From Frankia canadensis (GTDB lineage Bacteria; Actinomycetota; Actinomycetes; Frankiales; Frankiaceae): a DNA stretch of 36,715 nt. Positions 1-7,684 of the stretch are shown piece by piece. The position numbers and the translations under genes are program-made. The stretch's first letter is position 1; each line of letters begins with the position of its first letter. The stretch is from positions 1 through 36,715 of the forward strand of contig NZ_FZMO01000412.1 in NCBI RefSeq assembly GCF_900197875.1. The letters are read 5' to 3'. A model generated the notes under the pieces. It worked only from the letters and a program-made list of their open reading frames with translations. It had not been told where the DNA came from and did not search any database.

Positions 1-127
1 CCGACGCGGCCCGCGCGGGCGTGGGTAGCCCCGCGACCGCCACCGCACAGCTCACGCCGATGCCGAGGCGGACCAGCGGCTTCATCCGCGCCCCACCCTC
101 CCGGCGCTTCACTTTCTGTGCTGTCAT
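1..127 (-). CDS. Secreted protein, N-terminus only (runs off window)
   Basis: Only the first ~42 codons are in the window. The ATG at 127 and an in-frame ATG at 85 both lead into a typical Sec signal peptide: a basic n-region (KVKRR), a hydrophobic core (LGIGVSCAVAVAGL) and a possible signal peptidase site after PTPARA. A purine-rich stretch (gggagggtgggg, minus strand) sits before the inner ATG, so either start is possible. The mature protein lies outside the window, so no function can be given beyond export. Confidence 0.5.
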   Translation of the reverse strand, partial: MTAQKVKRREGGARMKPLVRLGIGVSCAVAVAGLPTPARAAS

Positions 128-204
128 GGTTACCACTCGTACCCATGCTGGGGTCCGCGTAATCTCACGCAGCGTGAACCCGGGCCCCTTCCGGTCGACG
201 TCGC

Positions 205-477
205 TCAGCGCGTTCGAAGAAGCGGGATGAGCTCGGAGGTGAACGCCTCCACCTCACCCGCCGGCCACTCCCACGGGTACTGGTTCGTGAACGCCGCGAA
301 CCGGCGCACCAGCTCCAGCCGCGCTCGGATCGTGGCCGGCCGAAGGAAACGGCTCTGCTGCTGACGCGACCAGCCTTCCACCATCGCCGCGAATACAGCC
401 GCCGCTGGATCGACATGCGCAACTCTCGCATCGAGTACAAGGTGCGCAGCACCGGACAGATCAACACGTTGCGCCAT
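205..477 (-). pseudogene. Tyrosine recombinase/integrase, N-terminal fragment
   Basis: About 90 residues resembling the N-terminal SAM-like (core-binding) domain of actinobacterial phage-type integrases: a segment like VFAAMVEGWSRQQQSRFL, then IRARLELVRRFAAFT and a YPWEW motif. The frame stops shortly after this domain, and the catalytic domain with the R-H-R-Y residues is absent, so the protein cannot recombine DNA. In-frame ATGs also occur at 495 and 504; 477 was chosen because homologous reading starts there. It is probably the remnant of an integrated element. The family call rests on the sequence pattern only. Confidence 0.55.
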
Positions 478-489
478 GGCAGCCGCCTG

Positions 490-631
490 TTGCATCCGAT
501 GCAATCATCGTTGCATCGAAAATCGGCATCGCCGTTTTTCCACAGCGGGACGGCGTGTCGCGATAGGCTCTGACTTGGAGCACTCGGAAAAACCGATATC
601 GCCGCTTTTCGGCATCCGCCAGATGTTGCAT
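490..631. repeat. Palindrome and direct repeats upstream of the integrase fragment
   Basis: A palindrome TTGCAT-ccg-ATGCAA (490-504) is followed by two further TTGCAT copies (511-516, 626-631). A 13-nt direct repeat with one mismatch, atcgccgtttttc (528-540) and atcgccgcttttc (598-610), lies between them. The stretch is far more AT-rich than its surroundings. Clustered short repeats next to an integrase start are typical of operator or recombinase arm sites; that role is inferred. I see no gene or other signal in the remaining bases up to 858. Confidence 0.45.
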
Positions 632-858
632 CTGCTTCAAATGAAGCCCACTTTAACTGGCGGAGTGCCGTTATCTGAACCCTGCGATATTCTCCATCGC
701 TTACGATCTTGCGGGGCCGCCCCTCGCCGGCGCGGAGTCGGCCGGAACGGACCGGCAGTCCGCGACGGCGCGCATGGCGAGGGGGCGCAGTATGACGCGG
801 GCTTCGAGGCTCGCCTCCCGAGACCGGGCGGGCTGTCGTTGTCAGGACGGTGGCGGTG

Positions 859-2118
859 TCAGTCAGAGCGCGTTGGCGGCGTGAGGATCTCGACGGCGAG
901 TAGCGCGACGTCGTCGTGCAGGGCTCCGCCGCTCCAGGCGTGCACGCTGGCGATCAGGTGGTCGAGTGCCGTGTCGAGGTCTGTCGGTTGCGCCTCGACG
1001 GTGCCGGCATCATCGGGTGCTCGTGCGGGTGGGTGCTGCGGCGGCGGTCGGTGGGCTGCCGTGGGTACGCGCGTTGCCGCGGAGGTCGGGGATCGGGTGC
1101 TTCCTGTGGCGTCCAGCCGGTCGGCGTGATCGGCACCGGCCGACTGCGTGCCCAGTGAGGCGGCGATGCCAGGCAGCAGTGGGAAGAACGCCCTCGTGAC
1201 GGGGTCGCGTGCTTCGGCGATCCCGTCGGTGTAGAGCAGGAGCCGGTCGCCTGGTTCCAGACAGGCCGAGCCGACGACGTCGCCGGCGCTGCCCAGCCCC
1301 AGTGGCAGTTGTCGACCGGGGGGTTCCAGCAGCCATGCCTGCCCGTCCCGAATCAGGACCGGGTCGGGATGCCCGGCGTTGGTGAACCGCACATGGCCGC
1401 CCTCGACGTCCATGACCAGCGCCGTGGCGAAGTCGTCGTCCATGCCGGCGGACGCCACCTCGGCGTCGAGCTCGCGCAGCACGGTGCCCAGGTCTCCCGA
1501 CTGGCGTGTTACAACTCGGAAGCAGCTGGTCACCAGGCTCGCGAGGCGCACGGCCTCCAGGCCCTTGCCTCGCACGTCCCCGATCAACAGCCGCGCCCCG
1601 TGCTCCCGGGCCACCACCGCGTAGAAGTCACCGCCGACGTTCGCCTCGGCTGTCGAGCTCTCGTAGCGCGCCGCCAGCCGCAGGTGCGCGGTCCTAACGG
1701 GTATCGGCGTGAGGATCGTGCGCTGGACCGCCTCCGCGACCCGCGTGACGTTCGCGAGCTTGGTCTCGCGCCGAGTGTGATAGCTGCTGAGCAGAACGGC
1801 CATCGCCCCGCCCGCGGCCACTCCCCCCAACCGGACGGCCTGAGCGGGCCAGCCGCTGCTGCCCGACCCGTAGAGATGATCACGCACCCCGAGTGCGACG
1901 ACCGCCACCACGGCCAGCGCCCCGTACATCGTGGTCAGCCGTGGCCCGACGACGGTGGCGGCCAACAGCGGGCTAAGAACGGTCAGTTCGAGGATCACCC
2001 ACTGGCTGTTCGCGAACTCCAGGCCTGCGAGCCCCACCAGCAGCACCAACGGCCACAACGGCACCATCCGGTGCCAGCCGCGGCCGGTCCGGTGATCGGC
2101 GGCGGAACGCTCAGCCAT
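859..2118 (-). CDS. Membrane-anchored PP2C/SpoIIE-type serine phosphatase
   Basis: A 419-residue protein with hydrophobic helices in the first ~115 residues (WPLVLLVGLAGLEF, a VLSPLLAATVVGP segment, ALAVVAVVALGV, and GGVAAGGAMAVLL). A linker and a SpoIIE phosphatase domain follow: VGGDFYAVV, LIGDVRGKGLEAV, FATALVMDVEGG, TNAGHPDPVL, GDRLLLYTDGIAEARD and the terminal LHDDVALLAVEI. These carry the metal-binding aspartates of PP2C-like enzymes. Such proteins dephosphorylate anti-anti-sigma (STAS) factors; no partner-switch gene is adjacent. A Pro/Ala/Thr-rich insertion of about 50 residues separates the TDG and DDVAL motifs, which is longer than usual. It probably acts at the inner face of the membrane. 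Confidence 0.85.
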   Translation of the reverse strand: MAERSAADHRTGRGWHRMVPLWPLVLLVGLAGLEFANSQWVILELTVLSPLLAATVVGPRLTTMYGALAVVAVVALGVRDHLYGSGSSGWPAQAVRLGGVAAGGAMAVLLSSYHTRRETKLANVTRVAEAVQRTILTPIPVRTAHLRLAARYESSTAEANVGGDFYAVVAREHGARLLIGDVRGKGLEAVRLASLVTSCFRVVTRQSGDLGTVLRELDAEVASAGMDDDFATALVMDVEGGHVRFTNAGHPDPVLIRDGQAWLLEPPGRQLPLGLGSAGDVVGSACLEPGDRLLLYTDGIAEARDPVTRAFFPLLPGIAASLGTQSAGADHADRLDATGSTRSPTSAATRVPTAAHRPPPQHPPARAPDDAGTVEAQPTDLDTALDHLIASVHAWSGGALHDDVALLAVEILTPPTRSD

Positions 2119-2296
2119 CTGGACCTGGCGGTACGCCCCACAGGGTGTTCCACACCCTCATGGCGATACCCGCCCCCGGCCGCAGGCGAACCGGGGGCGG
2201 CCAGTGGGCTACTGATTGGCGCGTTGAGCCGGCGGTGCCACGAGGCTACCAAGCCCAGTGCCCGCCGGACCTGGGGAAACGCGGTCCGGACCCAGA

Positions 2297-2527
2297 TCAA
2301 GCAGAGGAGGAGTCCAGTACTTCGGTTGCGGGCTTGCCTGCGCCGTTGGGACCAAGCAGCGCGAACACACCGCCGCGGGGGACCCGTAGATCGATGCCTC
2401 GCAGGACGGAGGTCGAACCGTAGGACCTGGCCAGCCCGGCGGCCTCGATCGCCAGCTCGGCGGTCGCCAGCTCGGTGTTCGCCAGCTCGGTGTTCGCCAG
2501 CTCAGTGTTCGCCAGCCCAGTGGTCAT
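2297..2527 (-). pseudogene. ABC transporter ATPase, N-terminal fragment (drug-resistance type)
   Basis: From the ATG at 2527 the frame reads five LANTE-like pentapeptides, then IEAAGLARSYGSTSVLRGIDL and FALLGPNGAGKP, and stops 10 residues later. This is the start of a DrrA-like ATPase whose Walker A should read GPNGAGKTT; the rest of the nucleotide-binding domain (Q-loop, signature, Walker B) is missing. It is divergent from a TetR gene with palindromic operators between, the layout of a TetR-controlled efflux pump, so the pump was probably lost by deletion. As it stands it cannot hydrolyse ATP. Confidence 0.7.
2451..2525. repeat. Five tandem 15-bp repeats in the ABC fragment
   Basis: Units beginning GCCAGC start at 2451, 2466, 2481, 2496 and 2511. 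The middle copies (2466 and 2481) are identical and the outer ones diverge by 1-4 bases. In the minus-strand reading frame each unit encodes Asn-Thr-Glu-Leu-Ala or a variant, so copy-number change would keep the frame. It lies in the N-terminal extension ahead of the ATPase domain. Confidence 0.85.
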
Positions 2528-2550
2528 GGTGGGGGCTCCAGTCGTGGAAA

Positions 2551-2590
2551 CTGCGTATGGCATACGTTCTACTGCGTAGATGGTACGCAG
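2551..2590. promoter_or_regulatory. Two palindromic operators between TetR and ABC genes
   Basis: CTGCGTA-gatgg-TACGCAG (2572-2590) is a perfect 7-bp inverted repeat. CGTAT-ggc-ATACG (2554-2566) is a second one. Both begin with the same CTGCGTA word (2551 and 2572), spaced 21 bp, about two helical turns. They lie in the divergent region between the ABC fragment (start 2527) and the TetR gene (start about 2653), where an autoregulating TetR protein would bind. Binding is inferred. Confidence 0.65.
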
Positions 2591-2652
2591 ATCTAGGATG
2601 GCGTCAACGGTAGGTTTCGGCGGGAGGGCGTCGCCAGACGGCGGAGGTGAGC

Positions 2653-3546
2653 GTGGCGGGCAGGGAAGCCGGGAGCGCGGACGGCCGCGGTGCAGGGCGG
2701 CCGGGCCGCGCCGGCCGCGGGGCCGGCGCCGAGGTGGTGCCCGCGCCGGGTCGTGCGTCCGCCGCCGAGGTGGCGCCGGTGCCCGGGTCAGCGATCCGCT
2801 CGAACGAGGCGCCCACGTTCGCACTGCCCCCCGCCGTCGAGATGCTCTGGGGCGTGCGCGAGCGGTCGAGCCGCGGCCCCCGGCGGGGGCTGAGCCTGGA
2901 GCGCATCGTCGCGGCCGCCATCGACGTCGCCCAGGCGGAGGGCATCGGCGGCCTGTCGATGGGCCGGGTCGCCGCCGAGCTCGGCGCGGCGACGATGTCG
3001 CTCTACCGTTACGTCTCGGCCAAGGACGAGCTGCTGATGCTCATGGTCGACACCGCGATGGGCCCGCCGCCCGGCCCCCGCCTGTCCGACGACGGCTGGC
3101 GGGCCGGGCTGTCCCGCTGGGCGCAGGGCGCGCGCGCCAGCTACCAGCGCCATCCGTGGTCGCTGCGCGTCCCGATCACCACGCCGCCGCTCGGCCCGAA
3201 CATGGTCGCCTGGATGGACGACGGTCTGCGCTGCCTGGCCGGTACACCGCTGTCGGAGCAGGAGAAGCTGTCCTCGGTGCTGCTGCTGAGCGGTTTCGTC
3301 CGCAACGAGGCGACGCTGAGCCTCGACCTGCGCACCGCTGCCAGCGACGGCCACATCATGCCCGGCTACGGGGCCATGCTCGGCCGGCTCATCAACCCGG
3401 CCACCTTCCCATCACTGCAGCGCGCCATCGACTCCGGGTCTCTGGACGATGACGACGACATGGACTCCGAGTTCGACTTCGGCCTCGCCCGCCTGCTCGA
3501 CGGCATCGCGGTCCTCGCGGAACGCCCGGACGTGCCCCCCGGCTGA
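2653..3546 (+). CDS. TetR family repressor (TetR_C_1-like)
   Basis: About 297 residues. A disordered Ala/Gly/Pro-rich N-terminus of ~70 residues precedes the helix-turn-helix: LSLERIVAAAIDVAQAEG, then IGGLSMGRVAAELGAATMSLYRYVSAKDEL. The ligand domain (WRAGLSRWAQGARASYQRHPW and following helices) resembles the tetracycline-repressor C-terminal family. The GTG at 2653 is preferred over the GTG at 2647 because GGAGG (2643-2647) overlaps the latter and is correctly spaced for the former. It is divergent from a truncated ABC ATPase, so its original job was probably efflux control. An acidic run of five Asp near residue 270 is unusual. Confidence 0.85.
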   Translation: MAGREAGSADGRGAGRPGRAGRGAGAEVVPAPGRASAAEVAPVPGSAIRSNEAPTFALPPAVEMLWGVRERSSRGPRRGLSLERIVAAAIDVAQAEGIGGLSMGRVAAELGAATMSLYRYVSAKDELLMLMVDTAMGPPPGPRLSDDGWRAGLSRWAQGARASYQRHPWSLRVPITTPPLGPNMVAWMDDGLRCLAGTPLSEQEKLSSVLLLSGFVRNEATLSLDLRTAASDGHIMPGYGAMLGRLINPATFPSLQRAIDSGSLDDDDDMDSEFDFGLARLLDGIAVLAERPDVPPG

Positions 3547-3665
3547 CCGGGCAACGACGCGGTCCTCGACCAGGAGGCCCGGGTGGGGTGTGCTTCCCAT
3601 GTTGCCATCACGCTGCCACGACCCGCCGCGACAACGCGCACGAAGATCACGACGTGCGGCGCGAC

Positions 3666-5147
3666 CTACTCTGCTGTCGTGGGTGGGCGGTGTGTCGTCT
3701 CCGCTGGCCAGGCGAAGGCGGCCAGTACCGCGGCGACCTCCTCCGCGGTGGCCCCGCGGAACCAGGACAGCCGGCAGACGGTCACCACGCCCGTGCGCCG
3801 GTCGTGCCGGGGCAGCGGCCACGATCGCGCGGGCGGCAGCCACGTGGTCGGCGGGAGCTGGCCGGTGCCGGGCCGGGTCCCCGTGCCGGGCTGGCTGGCG
3901 GTGTCGTGCTGGCTGGCGGTGTCGTGCGGGGTGGTGGTGTCGTGCGGGGCGGTGGTGGCGTGCGGGGCGGTGGTGGCGTGCGGGGTCAGGGTGAGCAGGC
4001 CGGCGCGCGTCGCGGTGCCGGCGATCGCCGCGCGGTGCACGGCGAGCCTGGTCATGCCGCGGCTCATCGCGATCAGCTCGGTGTCGACGGCGAGCTCGCC
4101 GGTGGGCTGCGACGCCCGCCAGAACAGCGCCAGCGCGAGGGCGACCGGCAGTGCCGCGGCGACCAGCTGGCCGGGGCTCCACGGGTTGAACCCGCCGGCC
4201 ACCGCGGCGGGAACGATGCCGGACGCGAGCACCAGCACGATCCCGACCGCGATCGGGATCGGCCGCCCGAGCCGGCGCTCCGCAAAGACGACGCGCTGGT
4301 CGTCGACGACGCCGTGGTCGTCCTTGCCGTGGTCGTTCTTCTCGGTTCCCTGGCGCGTCTCGTCGAGGTACGACCAGACGGCGGTCAGTGCCTCGTCGGC
4401 GGACGGCCGCGCGGCCGGATCCGGGTCGAGCATCCGGGTGAACAGTGCGCTCAACTCCCCGCAACGCTGCGTCACCGCCGGCACTCGCACACACCGGTCG
4501 CCGGCGTTTATCCACCCATGACCGCCGTGTCCGGCGGGGCTGGCCGGTGTCGTGGACGCGGCGGACGACGGGCCCTGGGCGGCCACGACCAGCGCGGCGG
4601 CGAGGGCGAACACGTCGTCGCTCGGGAGCGTCCGCACCGTCGTCGCGGGCGCGGTGCCGAAACCGGCGAGGCGGGCCGATCCGTCCGTGCCCAACCGGAT
4701 CGTCGCGGGCGAGACGGCGCCGTGCGTGACGCCGGCCTCGTGTGCGGCCCGCAGGGCTGCCAGCAGACGGGTCGCGAGCGCGGCGATCTCGGTGAGGGCG
4801 AGCGTTCCCTCCGCTGCCAGCACGGCCCACAGGGAACGGGACGGATAATAGTCGGTGACCGTCCAGGAAATGCCGTCCGCATCCCGGACGACATCGAGGA
4901 CGCGGACTATGTGCGGGCAGTCCGATAACGCGGCAGCGGTCTCGCGCGAACGGCGAAGGTGATTGTCGAGGTCGTTCCCGCCGGGCCCGGAGGAATCACA
5001 CGACGGTTGTTCTCTGGTGAGCGTGACGTCGACCTGGTGTTCCTCGTCGACGCCGCGCCAGACCGCGTTCGCGGCGACCGCCGGCCCCATCGCCTCGACG
5101 AACCTGAATCTCCGCGCGAGGACGGTCCCCGGCGCTGCCTCGGCCAT
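3666..5147 (-). CDS. Membrane pseudokinase (Ser/Thr kinase fold, degenerate)
   Basis: A 493-residue protein with a kinase-like domain (about 1-280), then hydrophobic segments near 297-345 and a C-terminal cytoplasmic or external tail. Catalytic motifs are lost. The VAIK lysine position reads VTLTRE (41-46), HRDLKP reads HGAVSP (142-147) and DFG reads GFG (162-164). The fold is still recognisable from helix motifs such as LLAALRAAHEAGVTHG and LDPDPAARPSADEALTAVW. It is therefore probably a scaffold or sensor, as known for the MviN pseudokinase of mycobacteria, rather than an enzyme. The region after the membrane segments holds Pro/His/Thr-rich hexapeptide repeats. It is divergent from the TadE/G-like gene. 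Confidence 0.75.
   Translation of the reverse strand: MAEAAPGTVLARRFRFVEAMGPAVAANAVWRGVDEEHQVDVTLTREQPSCDSSGPGGNDLDNHLRRSRETAAALSDCPHIVRVLDVVRDADGISWTVTDYYPSRSLWAVLAAEGTLALTEIAALATRLLAALRAAHEAGVTHGAVSPATIRLGTDGSARLAGFGTAPATTVRTLPSDDVFALAAALVVAAQGPSSAASTTPASPAGHGGHGWINAGDRCVRVPAVTQRCGELSALFTRMLDPDPAARPSADEALTAVWSYLDETRQGTEKNDHGKDDHGVVDDQRVVFAERRLGRPIPIAVGIVLVLASGIVPAAVAGGFNPWSPGQLVAAALPVALALALFWRASQPTGELAVDTELIAMSRGMTRLAVHRAAIAGTATRAGLLTLTPHATTAPHATTAPHDTTTPHDTASQHDTASQPGTGTRPGTGQLPPTTWLPPARSWPLPRHDRRTGVVTVCRLSWFRGATAEEVAAVLAAFAWPAETTHRPPTTAE
3891..3986. repeat. 18-bp tandem repeats in the pseudokinase tail
   Basis: Roughly five 18-bp units encode PHATTA, PHATTA, PHDTTT, PHDTAS and QHDTAS on the minus strand. 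Neighbouring units are almost identical (for example two successive units containing ggcggtgtcgtg), which points to recent slippage. Boundaries are approximate to a few bases. Confidence 0.75.
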
Positions 5148-5195
5148 GGTGTCCGTCTCCTGGGGAGGTCCGCGCGCCGCGTGATCGGCCCGTGC

Positions 5196-5214
5196 CGCAT
5201 TCTCCTATAATGCG
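5196..5214 (+). promoter_or_regulatory. Consensus -10 box inside a palindrome
   Basis: TATAAT (5206-5211) is a perfect -10 hexamer, rare in DNA this GC-rich. It lies within CGCAT-N9-ATGCG (5196-5214), a 5-bp inverted repeat. It would serve the rightward TadE/G-like gene starting at 5287. I see no good -35. The palindrome may be an operator. Confidence 0.5.
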
Positions 5215-5286
5215 AGGGTCGCGGGTGGCGGTTCGGTGGGCAAGGCCGGGCCGGCCGGGACGCGGACGCCGGACAGGGGGCAGCGC

Positions 5287-5778
5287 ATGCCGGATTCCCA
5301 CGCCGCATCGCGCCCGTCGGCACGCCCGCCGGCGGGTGCCGGCCGCGCCGAGGCGGCCGACGGCGGGACGATCCTGATTCTCACCCTCGGCTATCTGATG
5401 GTGGCCGCCATGCTGGTGGTCGTGGTGACGGACGTGTCCGCCGTCTATCTCGCCCGGCGCTCGGTGGCCTCGGCCGCGGACGGCGCGGCCCTCGCGGCCG
5501 CCCAGCGCATCGACGAGAACGCCGTCTACACGTCCCGCGACGCCCTGGCTCGGCTCCCGCTGGGCGACGTCAGCGAGACCGTCGACCAGTACCAGCGGCA
5601 GGCCGACCCGAGCGGGCGCACGACGCTGAGTTCCAGCCTGATCGACCCCACGACGGTGCGGGTGGAGGGGTCGCGGGTGGTCAACCTGCCGGTCGTCGGC
5701 TACCTCGGGGTGGGCCCGGTTACCGTGCGGGCCGGGGCGCAGGCACAGTCGGTGGTCCGCCAGCCCGCTGCACCATGA
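5287..5778 (+). CDS. TadE/TadG-like Flp pilus-assembly protein
   Basis: 163 residues from the ATG at 5287, preceded by ggacaggggg. After ~37 residues comes a single membrane segment (ILILTLGYLMVAAMLVVVVTDVSAVYLARR) and the motif SAADGAALAAAQRID, characteristic of Tad-like minor pilins and secreted proteins. The remaining ~95 residues are predicted extracytoplasmic. No other tad genes (TadA ATPase, TadB/C, prepilin peptidase) are nearby, so a role in pilus assembly is unproven here. The 3' end overlaps the convergent TPR gene by 59 bp. Confidence 0.75.
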   Translation: MPDSHAASRPSARPPAGAGRAEAADGGTILILTLGYLMVAAMLVVVVTDVSAVYLARRSVASAADGAALAAAQRIDENAVYTSRDALARLPLGDVSETVDQYQRQADPSGRTTLSSSLIDPTTVRVEGSRVVNLPVVGYLGVGPVTVRAGAQAQSVVRQPAAP

Positions 5779-6850
5779 CGCCGCTCGGCGCGGTCAGGCC
5801 GACGCGCGCCACCGCGGACACGGCATCCGCGCCCCCGTCCGTCTCGATGGTCGAATGCAGCCACGGCGCGGTGGCGTCGACCAGATCGTCGAGGCCGTAG
5901 CCGGTGCGCTGCTCCGACAGCTGCGACACGTCCCGCACGAGACGGGCCAGCCACTCGGCCGGCCGCGCCGCGGACAGAGCGACGGCCTGCCCGGCGAAGG
6001 TGGCGGCCTCGTCCCGGTCGGGGATCTCCCGGGCGAGCGCCGCGCGGGCCCGCGCCATCCGCACCGAGACGACCATCCCGGTCTGGCCGGAGCCGACCAC
6101 GAGCGTCTCCGCCCGCTCCAGGTGGGGCGTCGCCTCGTCCGCCGCGCCGACCGTGGTCAGCGCCTCGGCGCAGGCGAGCGCCAGGTCCGCCGGGGAGTAG
6201 GTCTCCAGGGCGAAGCCGGGGGTGCCGAAGTCCACGTCGTCGAGGCGCTCCATCGTCTGCCAGGCGCGGGCGACGGCGTCCCGCACGCCCGCGGTGTCGC
6301 CGGTCGCGGCGCAGGCGCTGGTCACGACCTTCCCGGCGATGAGCGCCCGGGTCGGGCTGAAGCCGGCGATCCGCGCGGCCACCCCGGCGATCTGCAACGA
6401 CACCGCCGGGCTGTGCGGGCGGACCATCCGGGCGCGCAGTGCCAGGGCTCGCGCGGCGAGCGGCCCGTCGCCGGCGGCGCGGGCGAGGGAGGCGGCCCGG
6501 TCCGCCCTGGCGGCGGCGTCGGCGTGCCGGCCACGGTCGTAGGAGACGGCGGCCGCCGCCGTCGTCACCGCCGCGTGCAGGCGCATCCAGTCCAGGGCGA
6601 CCTGGCCGCGCAGCCGATGGTCCCTCGGCACCGACCTGGTGGCGTGCTCGAGGGGAGCGAGCGTGGCCGCGGTCGCGCGCAGCTCGGTCGTCTCGTAGGC
6701 GCCCACCGCGGCGTCCAGCGCGGCGGAGCAGGCGTCGTGCAGATGGGAGGCATCGCCCGGGCTTGTGACATCGGAGCCGAGGGTCATCGTGCCCACCGCC
6801 GCGAGGCCGGTGGCGACCAGCACTGATCGTCGATTGGAGACGTCGGACAC
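5720..6850 (-). CDS. TPR-like helical repeat protein, regulator C-terminal type
   Basis: 376 residues from a GTG at 6850 (minus-strand gaaggg seven bases upstream). The N-terminus SNRRSVLVATGLAAVGTMTLG looks like a twin-arginine signal, but the same motif is found in the linker of Streptomyces-type XRE regulators with C-terminal TPR domains. The rest is alanine-rich helix pairs (ADAAARADRAASLARAAGDGPLAARALALRARM, LALACAEALTTVGAADEATPHLERAETL). No DNA-binding domain is present in frame upstream, so it is either a free-standing form or an N-terminally lost regulator. The substrate or partner is unknown. Confidence 0.6.
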   Translation of the reverse strand: MSDVSNRRSVLVATGLAAVGTMTLGSDVTSPGDASHLHDACSAALDAAVGAYETTELRATAATLAPLEHATRSVPRDHRLRGQVALDWMRLHAAVTTAAAAVSYDRGRHADAAARADRAASLARAAGDGPLAARALALRARMVRPHSPAVSLQIAGVAARIAGFSPTRALIAGKVVTSACAATGDTAGVRDAVARAWQTMERLDDVDFGTPGFALETYSPADLALACAEALTTVGAADEATPHLERAETLVVGSGQTGMVVSVRMARARAALAREIPDRDEAATFAGQAVALSAARPAEWLARLVRDVSQLSEQRTGYGLDDLVDATAPWLHSTIETDGGADAVSAVARVGLTAPSGVMVQRAGGPPTVPAPRPAR

Positions 6851-7684
6851 GAGGGCACCCTTCGTGAACCAGCAGGGGTGATCGCGCCGCGTGTCACCGG
6901 CCGGCGGTGCGCGGCGAGCCGGAGTGCCGCCGGGACTAACCACACAACCTGGTCCGCCGCGTAGCGGTCCGTCGGGTAATGGCAGCGAACACCCATGGCG
7001 GCCTCCCTCGCGTGTCCCGCACTGGTGGACCGGCACCGACGGTGGGTCGTGTCGCGGCCGGTGGAGACGATGTGCCTGTAAGGACGGTGTGCCTGTCGTT
7101 TCCGGCCGGGGACCACGACGACGTGGACCGCGACCACGACCTGGCCACCAGGGGACCGCGCTGTCCGCGGAGTACCAGGCATCCGGCGAATTCATCAGCG
7201 AAGCGCCGGGCTCAAAGATATCGTTCGCGGACCGTCAACGCGGCGGATCGTGTGCGCTCGGCGATGTGGGGCAGGTCTCTTTGTGGATTGTCGTGCCGCG
7301 CCGTCGGGCGGCTGGCCCACTTGGGTGTGCGGCGCGGTTACCGTCCGGATTGTCCGCGGTGCGGGTGTCGGTTGGACGAAATAGCCGGGATCTGCCACGT
7401 CATGTTTCAACGCGGTGTCGTGAAGCCATTGAATGTTTCCGCCGCGTGATTTTTCTCCACCCCCGCCCGTCGCGGACGCGACGGCGGCGAGCGAGGGCGA
7501 GCGAGGTCGGCGGCGCCCGGTCGCGCGGCCGTCCGGCGCGGGGGCCGGAGCTGACCCTGTGATCATCGGGGTCCGGCTGGCAGAGCCCGCGGGGGACGGG
7601 GCGGGAGGATGACCGGCCCGCTGCGCGGCGTGCTCAAGATCCGTTCTCATGGTGGCCGGCCGGGCGGCCGGTAAGGTGAACAGC
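6851..7684. other. 834-bp non-coding stretch before prfB
   Basis: No reading frame with recognisable protein similarity, and no tRNA or repeat, was found. Local composition drops to moderately AT-rich patches near 7195-7290 and 7380-7460, which could hold promoters for prfB. No confident -35/-10 pair was identified. The length is unusual for this otherwise compact backbone. Confidence 0.5.

Noticed and set aside
3588-4928. Plus-strand 446-codon frame with GG-rich repeats opposite the pseudokinase
   Set aside because: It is antisense to a protein with recognisable kinase-fold motifs and consists of low-complexity Gly/Arg.
7195-7450. Plus-strand frame ending RPDCPRCGCRLDEIAGICHVMF as a zinc-binding protein
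   Set aside because: The cysteine spacing fits no known ribbon, there is no ribosome-binding site, and the upstream residues have non-coding composition.
7609-7674. A 21-codon frame just upstream of prfB as a leader peptide
   Set aside because: Its ATG directly abuts the purine-rich run with no spacing, and no attenuator-like hairpins follow.
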